Below, one piece after another: positions 1 through 8,110 of a stretch of DNA of 46,709 nucleotides. Position 1 is the stretch's first letter; the number at the start of each line of letters is the position of its first letter. The notes below the pieces were generated by a model. It saw only the letters and a list, made by a program, of their open reading frames with translations, did no database searches and was not told the DNA's origin. A program made the position numbers and the translations under genes. Source of the stretch: Fibrobacter sp. Its GTDB lineage: Bacteria > Fibrobacterota > Fibrobacteria > Fibrobacterales > Fibrobacteraceae. The stretch is taken from contig JAFXRC010000054.1 in NCBI GenBank assembly GCA_017526585.1, positions 1-46,709 of the forward strand, in the 5' to 3' direction.

Positions 1-47
1 ACACGCCACCAGCGTTCGTTCTGAGCCAGGATCAAACTCTTCATTGA
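1..47 (-). rRNA. rrs: 16S ribosomal RNA, 5' end only
   Basis: Read on the minus strand, the first bases contain the universal 16S start (GAGTTTGATCCTGGCTCAG) followed by AACGAACGCTGG. Only about the first 45 nt of the gene are inside the window, and the rest lies to the left. The exact 5' end is uncertain by a few bases. It is placed by comparison with the usual AUUGAAGAGUUUGAUC start. Confidence 0.97.
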
Positions 48-207
48 TTTTTTAAAGTCTTGGTCCCGTTAATCACGTTCGTATCTTGACTTCCAAGAAA
101 TCTCTTGGACCCGTCACTAAGCACATCTCCGATTCCTTCAATCTTCCCGGCGGTCTCTCGGACCTCCGTCTCGGACGTTTTCGCGTTACCGCGTTCTCGT
201 TCGAGGG
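48..207 (-). other. rRNA operon leader
   Basis: This is the transcribed spacer of about 160 nt between the predicted rRNA promoter and the 16S start. It contains a perfect 7-bp hairpin, TCCAAGA/TCTTGGA with a 4-nt loop at 92-109, and a near-repeated GTCTCTCGGAC / GTCTCGGAC pair around 153-178. No convincing coding sequence is present. Such leaders normally hold antitermination and RNase III signals, but I could not identify a boxA with confidence. Confidence 0.6.
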
Positions 208-213
208 TGAGGC

Positions 214-244
214 CAAATATAGAACAATTAACCACCGGCGTCAA
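214..244 (-). promoter_or_regulatory. Strong rRNA promoter
   Basis: On the minus strand there is TTGACG (239-244), a 17-bp spacer and TATATTTG (-10 hexamer at 216-221). An A/T-rich UP-like tract lies upstream at about 250-280. The start would fall near 209, about 160 nt before the 16S RNA. The -10 fits TAnnTTTG, the form seen at many other promoters in this window. Confidence 0.85.
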
Positions 245-377
245 GGGGTTTTCTTAAAAAATTTCATTTTTTTTGAAATAACGGGATTCCTCCCGATTCC
301 CCGCCATTCTATCAACACTTTATCAACTAATGACACAAGCAAACCCCGTTGCCCGGCACAAAAGGCTTTTAATACCC

Positions 378-1217
378 CTATAGCTCGATAGTCATACCAC
401 AGCGCATTTGTTCGGCGCGGTCGCCCAGGACTTCATGCAGGATTTCAAACGCGCGATTTCCGGTGCAGTGCCCGGTATAAATCTTCTGAACATCGAGTTC
501 GCGCAGGCGCTCGGCAAAGGCTCGCACGACCTCGTCCTTATAGCGGAATAAATGGAATCCGCCGAGAATCGCGTAAATGTTTTTGTCAGGAAAAGTCGCT
601 TCGATTTCTTTTACGATATTATCTGCACCGCCGTGGCTACAGCTGTTCATGACAAACAGGCCCTTAGGTGTATCGAATACGAGACTTTGTTCGTGATCGA
701 AACTGTCGTAGCGGTACTTGCCATTTTCCTTGACCGAAAGATGCGCACGCTCGCCAATTGCTTCCAAGCCAGGCGTCTTGTGCGGAACCAGATACACGTT
801 CGGAGCAATCTGCATATCGCCTTCGGCAAAGCGGATACGATCTGCGAAACGCTTCAGAAGACCCTTATGAATCCCGATGTATTCGTGGTACGCAAAGCAA
901 CCAATTAATTTGTATGTATGATAACAGTTTTCGCCTGCGCCCTTGCGCAAATAAAACGGAGCATTCTTGTTAAGCGCAAAGAACCTAGCCATACCATCGC
1001 TGTGATCAAAATGCGCGTGACTCAAAATGCCTATGTCAACCTTCGAAAGGTCCACGCCCATTACGCCCGCGTTTTTTGCGAACAAGTGCGACGCACCCGT
1101 ATCAAGCAGGTAACGCTTGCCTTCGAATTCCACATACACCGACAAGCCCCATTCGCCAAAGAGCTTGCGGGAACCACAGCAACTAGCAATGTTATCGATA
1201 AGGACTTGAATCTTCAT
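378..1217 (-). CDS. MBL-fold metallo-hydrolase (COG1237-like)
   Basis: This is a 279-residue cytoplasmic metallo-beta-lactamase-fold hydrolase. The metal motif HAHFDH lies at residues 67-72, followed later by SCSHGG, GGFHL and TGHCTG, which supply the remaining metal ligands. The spacing matches the COG1237 branch, often named after dihydropterin aminobenzene-phosphate synthase; the physiological substrate is unknown. It is the last gene of a minus-strand trio (flavin reductase, lipoprotein, MBL) with gaps of only 15 bp. No strong Shine-Dalgarno sequence precedes its ATG, so it may depend on translation of the gene before it. Fold assignment is firm; reaction is not. Confidence 0.9.
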   Translation of the reverse strand: MKIQVLIDNIASCCGSRKLFGEWGLSVYVEFEGKRYLLDTGASHLFAKNAGVMGVDLSKVDIGILSHAHFDHSDGMARFFALNKNAPFYLRKGAGENCYHTYKLIGCFAYHEYIGIHKGLLKRFADRIRFAEGDMQIAPNVYLVPHKTPGLEAIGERAHLSVKENGKYRYDSFDHEQSLVFDTPKGLFVMNSCSHGGADNIVKEIEATFPDKNIYAILGGFHLFRYKDEVVRAFAERLRELDVQKIYTGHCTGNRAFEILHEVLGDRAEQMRCGMTIEL

Positions 1218-1232
1218 GTTGCAAAAGCCGAA

Positions 1233-1859
1233 TTATTCGCAGTCGAGGCAAGTCCATTCGATTACGCCGTCGCAGCCGTCCTTGGTGCCGGAAAGGCGCT
1301 CGCAGGTATAGCTTTCGATGTCAATCAAGAATCCAAGTTCGCCTGCGTTCTGGGTGCAACACCCTTCGCAATCGCTGTCGGCACACTTGTCGTAAACGGT
1401 AGCGTCTATGGTGCGGCCATTCTGGCGTAGCCTAAAGGTTTTCAGTTTGTACTTGCCCCAATCCTTTTCGTGGATGGAGATGATGTTATGTTCGCTGACC
1501 CATTCTTCGGTCTGCTGGTCCGATAGGCCCGCAAAGTAGCCCGCCCATTCACAGCCGTTGTACACCACGCATTCTTCGCTGCCCGGGTCCGGCCAAGAAA
1601 TATACCACGTAAGGTTCGCCTTGTTCCATACCGTGTCGGCAGCGGGCTCAGCGGCAGTAGATTCCATGGCGGAACTCGACTCCAGCACGCTTTCTGCAGC
1701 GCTCGACTCCGGAACAATCGCTTCGGAGCTACTGGATTCGGTCGCAGAACTAGTTTCGGGCACCGATTCTACCGGATCGTTTGAAGTACTGGATGTACCA
1801 CCGCATGCGCCCAGCAAGGCAACAGCAGCGACACTCAAAAAGCAGCGAAAACTCTTCAT
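1233..1859 (-). CDS. Small lipoprotein, Cys-rich C-terminus
   Basis: A 208-residue exported protein. A type II signal peptide ends in the lipobox LGAC (Cys19). Residues of about 25-75 form a low-complexity Ser/Glu/Ala linker, after which comes a folded domain of about 130 residues with many cysteines (pairs such as CADSDCEGCC and CLDCE at the end). The cysteines suggest disulfides or metal binding outside the cytoplasm. No family was recognised. The ATG has a good AAGGGGCG ribosome site. It sits between the flavin reductase and MBL genes in an apparent operon. The Ser-rich linker style is typical of Fibrobacter lipoproteins. Confidence 0.85.
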   Translation of the reverse strand: MKSFRCFLSVAAVALLGACGGTSSTSNDPVESVPETSSATESSSSEAIVPESSAAESVLESSSAMESTAAEPAADTVWNKANLTWYISWPDPGSEECVVYNGCEWAGYFAGLSDQQTEEWVSEHNIISIHEKDWGKYKLKTFRLRQNGRTIDATVYDKCADSDCEGCCTQNAGELGFLIDIESYTCERLSGTKDGCDGVIEWTCLDCE

Positions 1860-1874
1860 AAACGCCCCTTCAAA

Positions 1875-2441
1875 TTATGCGTTGCCGAGCAATTTTCCGT
1901 CGCTAAAAGCGTTGCCGACGCGGCGTTCCATCACGTAATAGCCATGGCCCTCAGAATCGTAGCACACCGGCGCGAGTTTTTCGACCGAGAGCTTGCCGGT
2001 TTCATCCAGCGCGGAATCGTCGACAGACACATTCACGATTTCGCCGAGCAAAAGTTCCGAATCTTCGTCGTAGCTCACAAGCTTGCATTCCAGCGCAAGC
2101 GGGAGTTCCGCAATCAGCGGGGCATCCACATGGGCGCTCTTGACAGAGGTCAAGCCGGAATGAGCAAACTTGTCGGCGACCTTGTTGCCTGAGGTCACGC
2201 CCAAGTAATCAATCGCCTTGATGTTCTTGGCCGTCGCCATGCTGACGGTAAAAGCCTTGCGCGCAAGAATATTCGGCATGGTCTTATGGCTGTGTGCCAC
2301 GTAAATGGCAACCTGGTTCGTGTCGCTAATGGAGCCCCAAGCGGCCACCATGGCATTCGTAGAACCGTCTTCGTTGTAGGTCGCAATCACCAAGGTAGGC
2401 TGCGGGTACAAGTAAGCTTTAACACCGAGATCTTTACGCAT
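1875..2441 (-). CDS. Flavin reductase family protein (flavoredoxin-like)
   Basis: A 188-residue FMN-binding split-barrel protein. The N-terminal stretch PQPTLVIATYNEDGS followed by NAMVAAWGS is characteristic of the flavin reductase/flavoredoxin family, in which FMN is bound near the N-terminal strands. YLGVTSGNKVADKF in the middle and the acidic LGEIVNVSVDD strand near the end also fit. Its role would be electron transfer or flavin reduction in the cytoplasm; the partner is unknown. AAAAGGAGC precedes the ATG. It is the first gene of the minus-strand trio and diverges from the lipoprotein gene at 2565, sharing an AT-rich 123-bp region. Confidence 0.88.
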   Translation of the reverse strand: MRKDLGVKAYLYPQPTLVIATYNEDGSTNAMVAAWGSISDTNQVAIYVAHSHKTMPNILARKAFTVSMATAKNIKAIDYLGVTSGNKVADKFAHSGLTSVKSAHVDAPLIAELPLALECKLVSYDEDSELLLGEIVNVSVDDSALDETGKLSVEKLAPVCYDSEGHGYYVMERRVGNAFSDGKLLGNA

Positions 2442-2508
2442 TGTTTGCTCCTTTTAAGTTCTTGATTTACAAGATATAAAAATTTTCCAATTTAGCATAA
2501 TAAAAATA

Positions 2509-2537
2509 TTGACTGATTCAAGTGTAAAATCTAGTTT
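2509..2537 (+). promoter_or_regulatory. Promoter of the 2565 lipoprotein gene
   Basis: TTGACT (2509-2514), a 17-bp spacer and TAGTTT (2532-2537) give a near-consensus -35 and a TAnnTTT-type -10. The start would lie near 2544, leaving a leader of about 20 nt with an AAGGAG ribosome site before ATG 2565. Confidence 0.7.
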
Positions 2538-2564
2538 AGAGATATAAAGTCAAAGGAGTAGGTC

Positions 2565-3317
2565 ATGCTTAGCCTTAAACAGAATTTCTACTACACAGCG
2601 AGCACAATTGCCCTTATTGCACTGGCAGCCTGCTCCTCGGACAGTCCTTCCACGGCAGACTCCACGGCGACCCCAAACGAGATTGCCGAGACCAGCAGTT
2701 CTTCGGAAATCCCGATTACTAGTTCCGCAGACGATACAATTGAAAGTTCTTCGAGCAAAACGACAACCATTTTGTCAAACAGAAAATTCATCATTGCGCC
2801 CAACACCGAAAACCTAGAGGTCTCCGATGAAGAGCGAGCAATCTTGGACAGCCTTGCAAAAGCTTTTCCGCAAAAATCTACGACAGACCAAATTGATGGA
2901 ATGACGCGTTTCATCAATTACGACGCGCAGTATAATTTCACAACGCCAAAAGAAAGATACACTATCCCCGAAGAAGACGATCCCAATTTCTGCACAATTG
3001 AGGAGTATAAAGAGGAAACTGGTTTGATTCGTTCAGTAATCACCAGTTCATTTAGAACTCTTCAAACGACTATGCTTCTCACCTCTGATAATTCTATCGC
3101 TTATTTGGCGTATGGCGAAATCGGCTCTTCCGTAGAAACGGTCAAGAATTTATTCCAGGCAGAATGCGAAGCGAATAATGGATCTTTCTATGACTACTAT
3201 CCTTATGCGGAAAAGGTCGCTGTAGCATGTGCGGTAAAGAATTTTACAGGCATTCCTTTCGAGACAATTGTCAGCGAACAGCAAAGCCTGTGCGATAACG
3301 ATTACAAAAACTTTTAA
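2565..3317 (+). CDS. Ser-rich lipoprotein, unknown function
   Basis: A 250-residue lipoprotein whose signal peptide ends in lipobox LAAC (Cys23). Residues of about 24-75 are a Ser/Thr/Glu linker. The rest is a soluble domain with scattered cysteines (FCTIEEYKEETG, FQAECEANNG, VACAVKNF, SLCDN near the end) that could form disulfides. No known domain was recognised. It stands alone on the plus strand with its own promoter, and its 3' end converges with the ATPase gene only 17 bp away. The Ser-rich linker links it to the lipoprotein at 1233. Confidence 0.85.
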   Translation: MLSLKQNFYYTASTIALIALAACSSDSPSTADSTATPNEIAETSSSSEIPITSSADDTIESSSSKTTTILSNRKFIIAPNTENLEVSDEERAILDSLAKAFPQKSTTDQIDGMTRFINYDAQYNFTTPKERYTIPEEDDPNFCTIEEYKEETGLIRSVITSSFRTLQTTMLLTSDNSIAYLAYGEIGSSVETVKNLFQAECEANNGSFYDYYPYAEKVAVACAVKNFTGIPFETIVSEQQSLCDNDYKNF

Positions 3318-3334
3318 AGCTAAAAATCCTTTAG

Positions 3335-5038
3335 TTACCTAGAGCCTTCCCGCAGTCTGAACGCCACGCAGGCGATGTCGACTACACGCGGGAGGCTCAT
3401 TTCGCGGCTCATGCCCTGCGGCAAGTTGCGGAAGCCCACGTTCTGGATTTTTTCGTGAAGTTTCTGGATGGTCGCGGCGACAGAATCTCCGGCGCTAGCA
3501 TCGGACGACTCCGAATTGCTGGCGGCGTTCTGCAACAAGTTCAAAAGCACAAAGCCCGCACCCAGGCGCTGCTGCTTGTCGACAAGCGTATTGAGACGCG
3601 AAGTGTCTGACACCAGGAACCCGATTTGCAACAAAGTATCGCCCGTTAGTTTTACCTTAACTTGGCGCTCGACCGCAGAGGTGGGGCGCACCGATTTTTG
3701 CAAGGGTTGCATGTAGCCTACAAACGGGCGCGCAACAACAATGGATTGCTTCGCTTCGCTCGCAATGACCCCGGAACAAGTCCGGGGCAGGCTCGACTTT
3801 GCGCATTCAGCCTTGTAGTTTGCCATGATGACGATGTTGTCGGCAAGGTCGAGGTAGTCGCCACAAGCACCTGCCACCAGAATAAAACTGTAGCCCTGTG
3901 CCGAAATTTCACGAATACGGTCTGTCAGCGGAATCAGCGGTTCGCGGTCATCGCCCAAGAGTTTGCGCACGCGCACGTCGCGAATCAAGAAGTTCACCGC
4001 CGAGGAGTCTTCGTCAATCAGGAACGCCCTGGAGCCCGCTTCCATGGCTTCGAGCAAGTTCGCAGCTTCGCTGGTAGAGCCCGACGCCGAAAGCGTATTG
4101 AAATTCTTGGTAGAAACGCCGCCCGGCAAGTCGCGCACGAACTGCGACAAGTCTGTGCCGCGCACGCTGCGGCCGTCTTCGACGCCCACACGGAGTGCTG
4201 ATTCGTCAATCACGATTCCTTCGCGGCCATCGCCCGGAATATGCGGATAGACCGCGCGGGTCAAGGCCTGCAGCAAAGTCGACTTTCCATGGAAGGCACC
4301 ACCCGTAATCACGGTGATCCCCTTCGGGATTCCCATGCCGCGAATTTCGCGACCGCACACATTCAAAGTCACTGTCATCTGTTCGGGAGCCGTAAACGGC
4401 ACTGCACCTTCAAGTGGCAATTCACTCAAGCCGGATGCTCGCGGAAGCACTGCACCATCGGGCACGAATGCACACAGCCCGCGACTTTCAAGCTGAGCCA
4501 GAATCTCCTTGCGTTCAGCGAGTACGCGGAAATGTTCCTGCAATGCGGCCTCGTCGGACTTGCTGTAATAAAGCCCCGCCGACACCAAATCGGGCAACAC
4601 CATCGTCAAAATTTCGGCAGCGACTTCGGCCTGAATCTTGCGGCCTTCGCCGGGGAGCCTTACCTGCAGGCAAGCCCGGAGCTCGCCGTTGTCAATCCAC
4701 AGGGAATTTCGCACCAGCATCTCGGGTCCAGCCGTATCGAATACAATGGCGGCGCCCTTATCGGGATACTTTTCTTTAACCAGTCGCGTAAGCTTGCGGT
4801 GCAAAAAATCGCTCAACGCCAAGCGACGTTCAAAAGAGCCACCCCATTCGCCCGCGTAACCGAGCATCGAAACATTCGCCCTGATCACGACCCTGGAGGC
4901 CGGCGCATACGGGTCGCCCTGCACATGCAGGAATTCCAGCGCAAAGTCGCCAAAATCCCATGGTTTGTCTGCAAGGGACTTGTAGAGACCGTAATTTTTG
5001 CCATTTAAAGTGCGAATTTTCTGGTAAAGGGCTTTCAT
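3335..5038 (-). CDS. Predicted ATPase of the ABC class (COG3044-like)
   Basis: A 567-residue cytoplasmic P-loop protein without membrane segments. The central part has a Walker A-like GGAFHGKST, a Walker B-like stretch with LIDEDSSAVNF, and a conserved block LSASGSTSEAANLLEAME between them. This order matches the COG3044 'ATPase of the ABC class' family, whose role is unknown. After the ATPase core the protein contains a foreign segment, about residues 416-432, encoded by an inserted repeat (see 3742-3791) that keeps the frame open. On the minus strand a TATCTT -10 candidate lies only 7 nt before the ATG, so the mRNA may be nearly leaderless. Confidence 0.88.
   Translation of the reverse strand: MKALYQKIRTLNGKNYGLYKSLADKPWDFGDFALEFLHVQGDPYAPASRVVIRANVSMLGYAGEWGGSFERRLALSDFLHRKLTRLVKEKYPDKGAAIVFDTAGPEMLVRNSLWIDNGELRACLQVRLPGEGRKIQAEVAAEILTMVLPDLVSAGLYYSKSDEAALQEHFRVLAERKEILAQLESRGLCAFVPDGAVLPRASGLSELPLEGAVPFTAPEQMTVTLNVCGREIRGMGIPKGITVITGGAFHGKSTLLQALTRAVYPHIPGDGREGIVIDESALRVGVEDGRSVRGTDLSQFVRDLPGGVSTKNFNTLSASGSTSEAANLLEAMEAGSRAFLIDEDSSAVNFLIRDVRVRKLLGDDREPLIPLTDRIREISAQGYSFILVAGACGDYLDLADNIVIMANYKAECAKSSLPRTCSGVIASEAKQSIVVARPFVGYMQPLQKSVRPTSAVERQVKVKLTGDTLLQIGFLVSDTSRLNTLVDKQQRLGAGFVLLNLLQNAASNSESSDASAGDSVAATIQKLHEKIQNVGFRNLPQGMSREMSLPRVVDIACVAFRLREGSR
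3742..3791. repeat. Inserted intragenic repeat (VIASEAKQS type)
   Basis: A 50-bp element lies inside the ATPase gene. On the plus strand it starts with GGATTGCTTCGCTTCGCTCG, then CAATGA, and ends with the hairpin CCCCGGA-ACAAG-TCCGGGG (3769-3787). Read through by the host gene it encodes CSGVIASEAKQSI. I recognise this as a dispersed repeat family found in many unrelated bacteria. The insertion is in frame and does not stop the host ORF. Confidence 0.8.
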
Positions 5039-5154
5039 GTGCTTGAAGATAGAAAAAATCCCCTATTTTCCCTCCGTATCTAAACTTTTGCACAAAAAAA
5101 ATTTAAATTCCTAAAAAACTTTATATTTTTAGAACAAACAAATAGGAGAAATCC

Positions 5155-5691
5155 ATGAAAAAACTTTACATCTTTGCGCTTTTGATCGCATTCCTTTTCA
5201 CCGCCGCCGTCGCAGACGACGATCCACCTCCTCGTGGCAAGGCAGCGACCATCACCATCATCACCAACCCGCCTAACAGCGACGTGTTCCTCGGTGGCGA
5301 ACCCCTCGGCAAGAGCCCCATCGAAAATATGAGCGTCAAGTCCGGTCGCCAGACCCTCGTGGTGATCGACCAGGGTTACGAACTGGTGAACCAGCGCGTG
5401 AACATTTGGCCAGGCAACGACAAGCGCAACGTGTTCGACTTCGGCACCAAGATTCCTAAGGGCGCCATCAAGGTGACCACCATTCCGGGCAAGTGCCTCA
5501 TCTACATCGACGGCGACAACGCCGACAAGACCGACGGTGCAGCACTCACCATCAACAACCTCGATGCTGGTGACCACGTGGTTCGCGCCGAATGCTCCAA
5601 CCGCAAGTCTGCCGAAGCCCTCGTCACCGTGAAGGGCGAAGAAACCGTTGAAATCACTCTCGACGCTTCTGGCAAGAAGAAGAAAAAGTAA
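5155..5691 (+). CDS. Secreted PEGA-domain protein
   Basis: A 178-residue exported protein with a type I signal peptide of about 20 residues. Two PEGA-like beta domains follow: residues of about 30-85 (NPPNSDVFLGG, then LGKSP, then SGRQTLVV) and about 98-165 (GKCLIYIDGDN, then LDAGDHVV). PEGA domains are small surface or periplasmic modules thought to bind envelope polymers. The C-terminus is a basic run of five lysines. A TATATTTT -10 lies at 5122-5129 and AGGAGA precedes the ATG. The gene is monocistronic, closed by a strong terminator at 5718-5745. Confidence 0.88.
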   Translation: MKKLYIFALLIAFLFTAAVADDDPPPRGKAATITIITNPPNSDVFLGGEPLGKSPIENMSVKSGRQTLVVIDQGYELVNQRVNIWPGNDKRNVFDFGTKIPKGAIKVTTIPGKCLIYIDGDNADKTDGAALTINNLDAGDHVVRAECSNRKSAEALVTVKGEETVEITLDASGKKKKK

Positions 5692-5717
5692 TTTCTCTCT
5701 CTGGTTTATACCACTTA

Positions 5718-5745
5718 CCTCCGGCACGAGCCGGAGGCTTTTTTT
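5718..5745 (+). terminator. Intrinsic terminator of the PEGA gene
   Basis: Perfect 8-bp stem CCTCCGGC-acga-GCCGGAGG (5718-5737) followed by CTTTTTTT. Confidence 0.95.
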
Positions 5746-5796
5746 GTCCGCCTTGATTTTATTTATATTTCCACTACCGACATTAACGGAGTCTTT

Positions 5797-7194
5797 ATGA
5801 AGCGTCTAGTTCTTTTAGCCCTATCGGCATTTTTACTCTGCTCCTGCGCAAACAAGTCCATGACACGCTACGAAACGCTAGCGCCCGTTCTCAAGAAAGA
5901 GGGTTTCGAAGGAACGATTCAGAAAATCGAGAAGAATAAAGACGACATCTACGGCAAGAATAGCGAGTTCCTACTCTACTTTGACAAAGGCATGCTCTAC
6001 CACTATGCCGGCAACAACAAGGAAAGTATCAAGAACTTCGAAAAGGCAGAACAAGTCTATGAAGACTTGTACACCAAGTCGGTCACGAACGAGGCTGCAG
6101 CCATCGTGACAAACGACAATGTACGCCCCTACCGGGCACGCCCCTTTGAAGTTTTGCTCATGTACCAGTACCAGATTCTGAACTACCTTGCCATCGGTGA
6201 CCTGGACGGAGCCCTCGTCGAAGTCCGCAGGGCACAAATCGCCTCGGAAGCCCTTTACCAGAAGGACAAGGAAAAGGTGAACGACAACGGTTGGCTGCGT
6301 TACCTGAGTGCCATCGTCTATGAAATGGCCGGTGAAGACGACGATGCGGCTATCGCCTACCTGAAGGCCGCCAAAGCTTTTGAAGAAGGTAACATCAGCA
6401 TGCCGAAAGAAGCCTGGGAATTCATCAACGAAAGCCTTACTAAGATGGACCGCGCCGATGACCTGAAGAACTTCAAGAGTCAAGCTCTTACCCAGACCCC
6501 CAAGGCAACGGAAGCTCGCGAAAAGGGTCAGGAAATCATCGTGATTGGCTACGCAGGACACAGCCCCATCCTCGGCGAAATGTACCTGTCGGGAACGTTC
6601 GTGAGTGCAGGCGCCATCAACTTGACCTACAAGGACGGCAAGACCGGAAGAATCGAATCGTTTACATTGATCGCGCCCCCAGTCGCAGGAGCCGGCAGTG
6701 GCACCTTCCATGTGGGATTCTCCCTTCCGCAGAAAAGGGAACTTCCCCAGCGCGCAAGTCTTTTCAGCATCAACATGGACGGGAAAATGCGCATCTCGCC
6801 TGAAAAAGTGGCAAACATCGACGCTGAACTTGAACAGAACATGAAGGACGAGAACACGACCACGATGGTCCGCACCGCAACGCGCGTCGTGATCCGCACC
6901 ATCGCCGCACAAAAGGCCAAATCGGCAACCAACACGGGCAACGGAATATTCGACCTGGTGAAAAACATTGCCGTCGACGTGGGTCAGAGCCAGCTGGAAC
7001 AGGCGGACCTGCGCGTAGGCCTCTTCATGCCGAACTCAATCTATGTCACCCGCATCCCGGTGACCGAAGGGACCCACCAGCTGAACGTTTCAGCTCTCGG
7101 AGCGCACGGGCAAATCGTCGGAGACTACAGACTGGACAATATTAAAGTCAAAAAAGGGCAGAAAAAGATAGTCGTGATTCCCGCAATCGAGTGA
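5797..7194 (+). CDS. TPR-containing lipoprotein (COG3014-like)
   Basis: A 465-residue lipoprotein with lipobox LCSC (Cys17). The N-terminal half is helical with TPR-like units: YFDKGMLYHYAGNNKESIKN, then LLMYQYQILNYLAIGDLDGAL, then RYLSAIVYEMAGEDDDAAIAY. The C-terminal half is beta-rich (about residues 240-465) and resembles the conserved COG3014 family of unknown function, often annotated as a lipoprotein involved in envelope assembly. The promoter is a TATATTTC -10 at 5764-5771 just after the upstream terminator, with ACGGAG before the ATG. It is followed after 83 bp by the outer-membrane protein gene. Confidence 0.87.
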   Translation: MKRLVLLALSAFLLCSCANKSMTRYETLAPVLKKEGFEGTIQKIEKNKDDIYGKNSEFLLYFDKGMLYHYAGNNKESIKNFEKAEQVYEDLYTKSVTNEAAAIVTNDNVRPYRARPFEVLLMYQYQILNYLAIGDLDGALVEVRRAQIASEALYQKDKEKVNDNGWLRYLSAIVYEMAGEDDDAAIAYLKAAKAFEEGNISMPKEAWEFINESLTKMDRADDLKNFKSQALTQTPKATEAREKGQEIIVIGYAGHSPILGEMYLSGTFVSAGAINLTYKDGKTGRIESFTLIAPPVAGAGSGTFHVGFSLPQKRELPQRASLFSINMDGKMRISPEKVANIDAELEQNMKDENTTTMVRTATRVVIRTIAAQKAKSATNTGNGIFDLVKNIAVDVGQSQLEQADLRVGLFMPNSIYVTRIPVTEGTHQLNVSALGAHGQIVGDYRLDNIKVKKGQKKIVVIPAIE

Positions 7195-7228
7195 TTTTAA
7201 GTAATTTATGAAAATAATAGTATCCGCT

Positions 7229-7255
7229 TTTTGAAATTTTTATGTAGTTTCAAAA
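7229..7255. promoter_or_regulatory. Inverted repeat before the outer-membrane protein gene
   Basis: Perfect 8-bp inverted repeat TTTTGAAA-N11-TTTCAAAA, 22 bp before ATG 7278. A TAGTTT -10-like hexamer (7245-7250) overlaps the right arm. It may be an operator for the gene cluster that includes the two-component system, or a weak hairpin after the preceding gene; there is no U-tract. Confidence 0.45.
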
Positions 7256-7277
7256 GGCAATAACCTAAGGAGTCCTT

Positions 7278-8090
7278 ATGAAAATCAAAGCATTACTTGC
7301 CGCCGGAGCACTGCTTGCAACGCAGTCCTTCGCCATCGTGGGCATCGGTGCCCACTACGCCCCCGGTCTTGGAACCAAGATGAACGCGATGGATGCCCCC
7401 GCACCCGTTGCCGACAACGTGAGTTTACAGCACCAAGGCTTCGACGGTCTGATGCAGGGCTTCGGTTTCAAGCTTTGGGTGGACCTGCTCCCGATTATCG
7501 ACATCGAAGCAACCCTCAATATCCAATTCGGCTCCTATGACGCCTCCCTTTTCGTCACCAACCCGGCTGACGGCTCCGTTGCCGAGGTCCCCCTCGAAAT
7601 TGAACTGGGCGGCACTCCGTTCGGCAAGGCTAACCCGAAGTTCGTGGCTATGACCGGTGACCTTTCCATCACCTACCCCATCACGTTCTTGCCGATTATC
7701 CGCCCCTACATCGGCGGCGGTCTCTCCTACCACCTGAACAGCTTTGTCCTGAACCAGAAGTTCGTCTCTAGCATCATCGACGGCACAACTCAGGAAATGA
7801 TCCAGGTTCTCGCCCAGGTTGACCCGACTGACCCGGCTTCTGTCCAGGCAGCTCAGGAAAAGACTCAGCAGCTCGGCGAAGTCATGAAGGAAAAGGTGCA
7901 GAAGGCTGCTCTTGACGAAGGCCTCAACACCAGCATCGGTGGTCACATCCTGGTGGGCCTCCGCGCAAAGCTCCCCATCATCCCGATTGCCGCCTACACG
8001 AACTTCAAGTACTACATCGGTGGCGACTACCCGTCCGAGATCGATGCCGGCAATATGACTCTCGAACTGGGTATCGGACTCGCTATTTAA
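7278..8090 (+). CDS. Putative outer-membrane beta-barrel protein
   Basis: A 270-residue protein with a clear type I signal peptide ending near QSFA (residue 19). The mature part alternates hydrophobic and polar residues (LWVDLLPIIDIEATLNIQFG; LPIIRPYIGGGLSYH; AAYTNFKYYIGGDYP) and ends in an amphipathic strand, LELGIGLAI, as in small outer-membrane barrels. A Gln/Asp-rich helical loop lies at about residues 168-215. AAGGAG precedes the ATG. The response-regulator gene follows after 20 bp, so barrel, regulator and kinase may be co-transcribed. Confidence 0.8.
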   Translation: MKIKALLAAGALLATQSFAIVGIGAHYAPGLGTKMNAMDAPAPVADNVSLQHQGFDGLMQGFGFKLWVDLLPIIDIEATLNIQFGSYDASLFVTNPADGSVAEVPLEIELGGTPFGKANPKFVAMTGDLSITYPITFLPIIRPYIGGGLSYHLNSFVLNQKFVSSIIDGTTQEMIQVLAQVDPTDPASVQAAQEKTQQLGEVMKEKVQKAALDEGLNTSIGGHILVGLRAKLPIIPIAAYTNFKYYIGGDYPSEIDAGNMTLELGIGLAI

Positions 8091-8110
8091 CACACTCCTA
8101 GGTAAAATCA

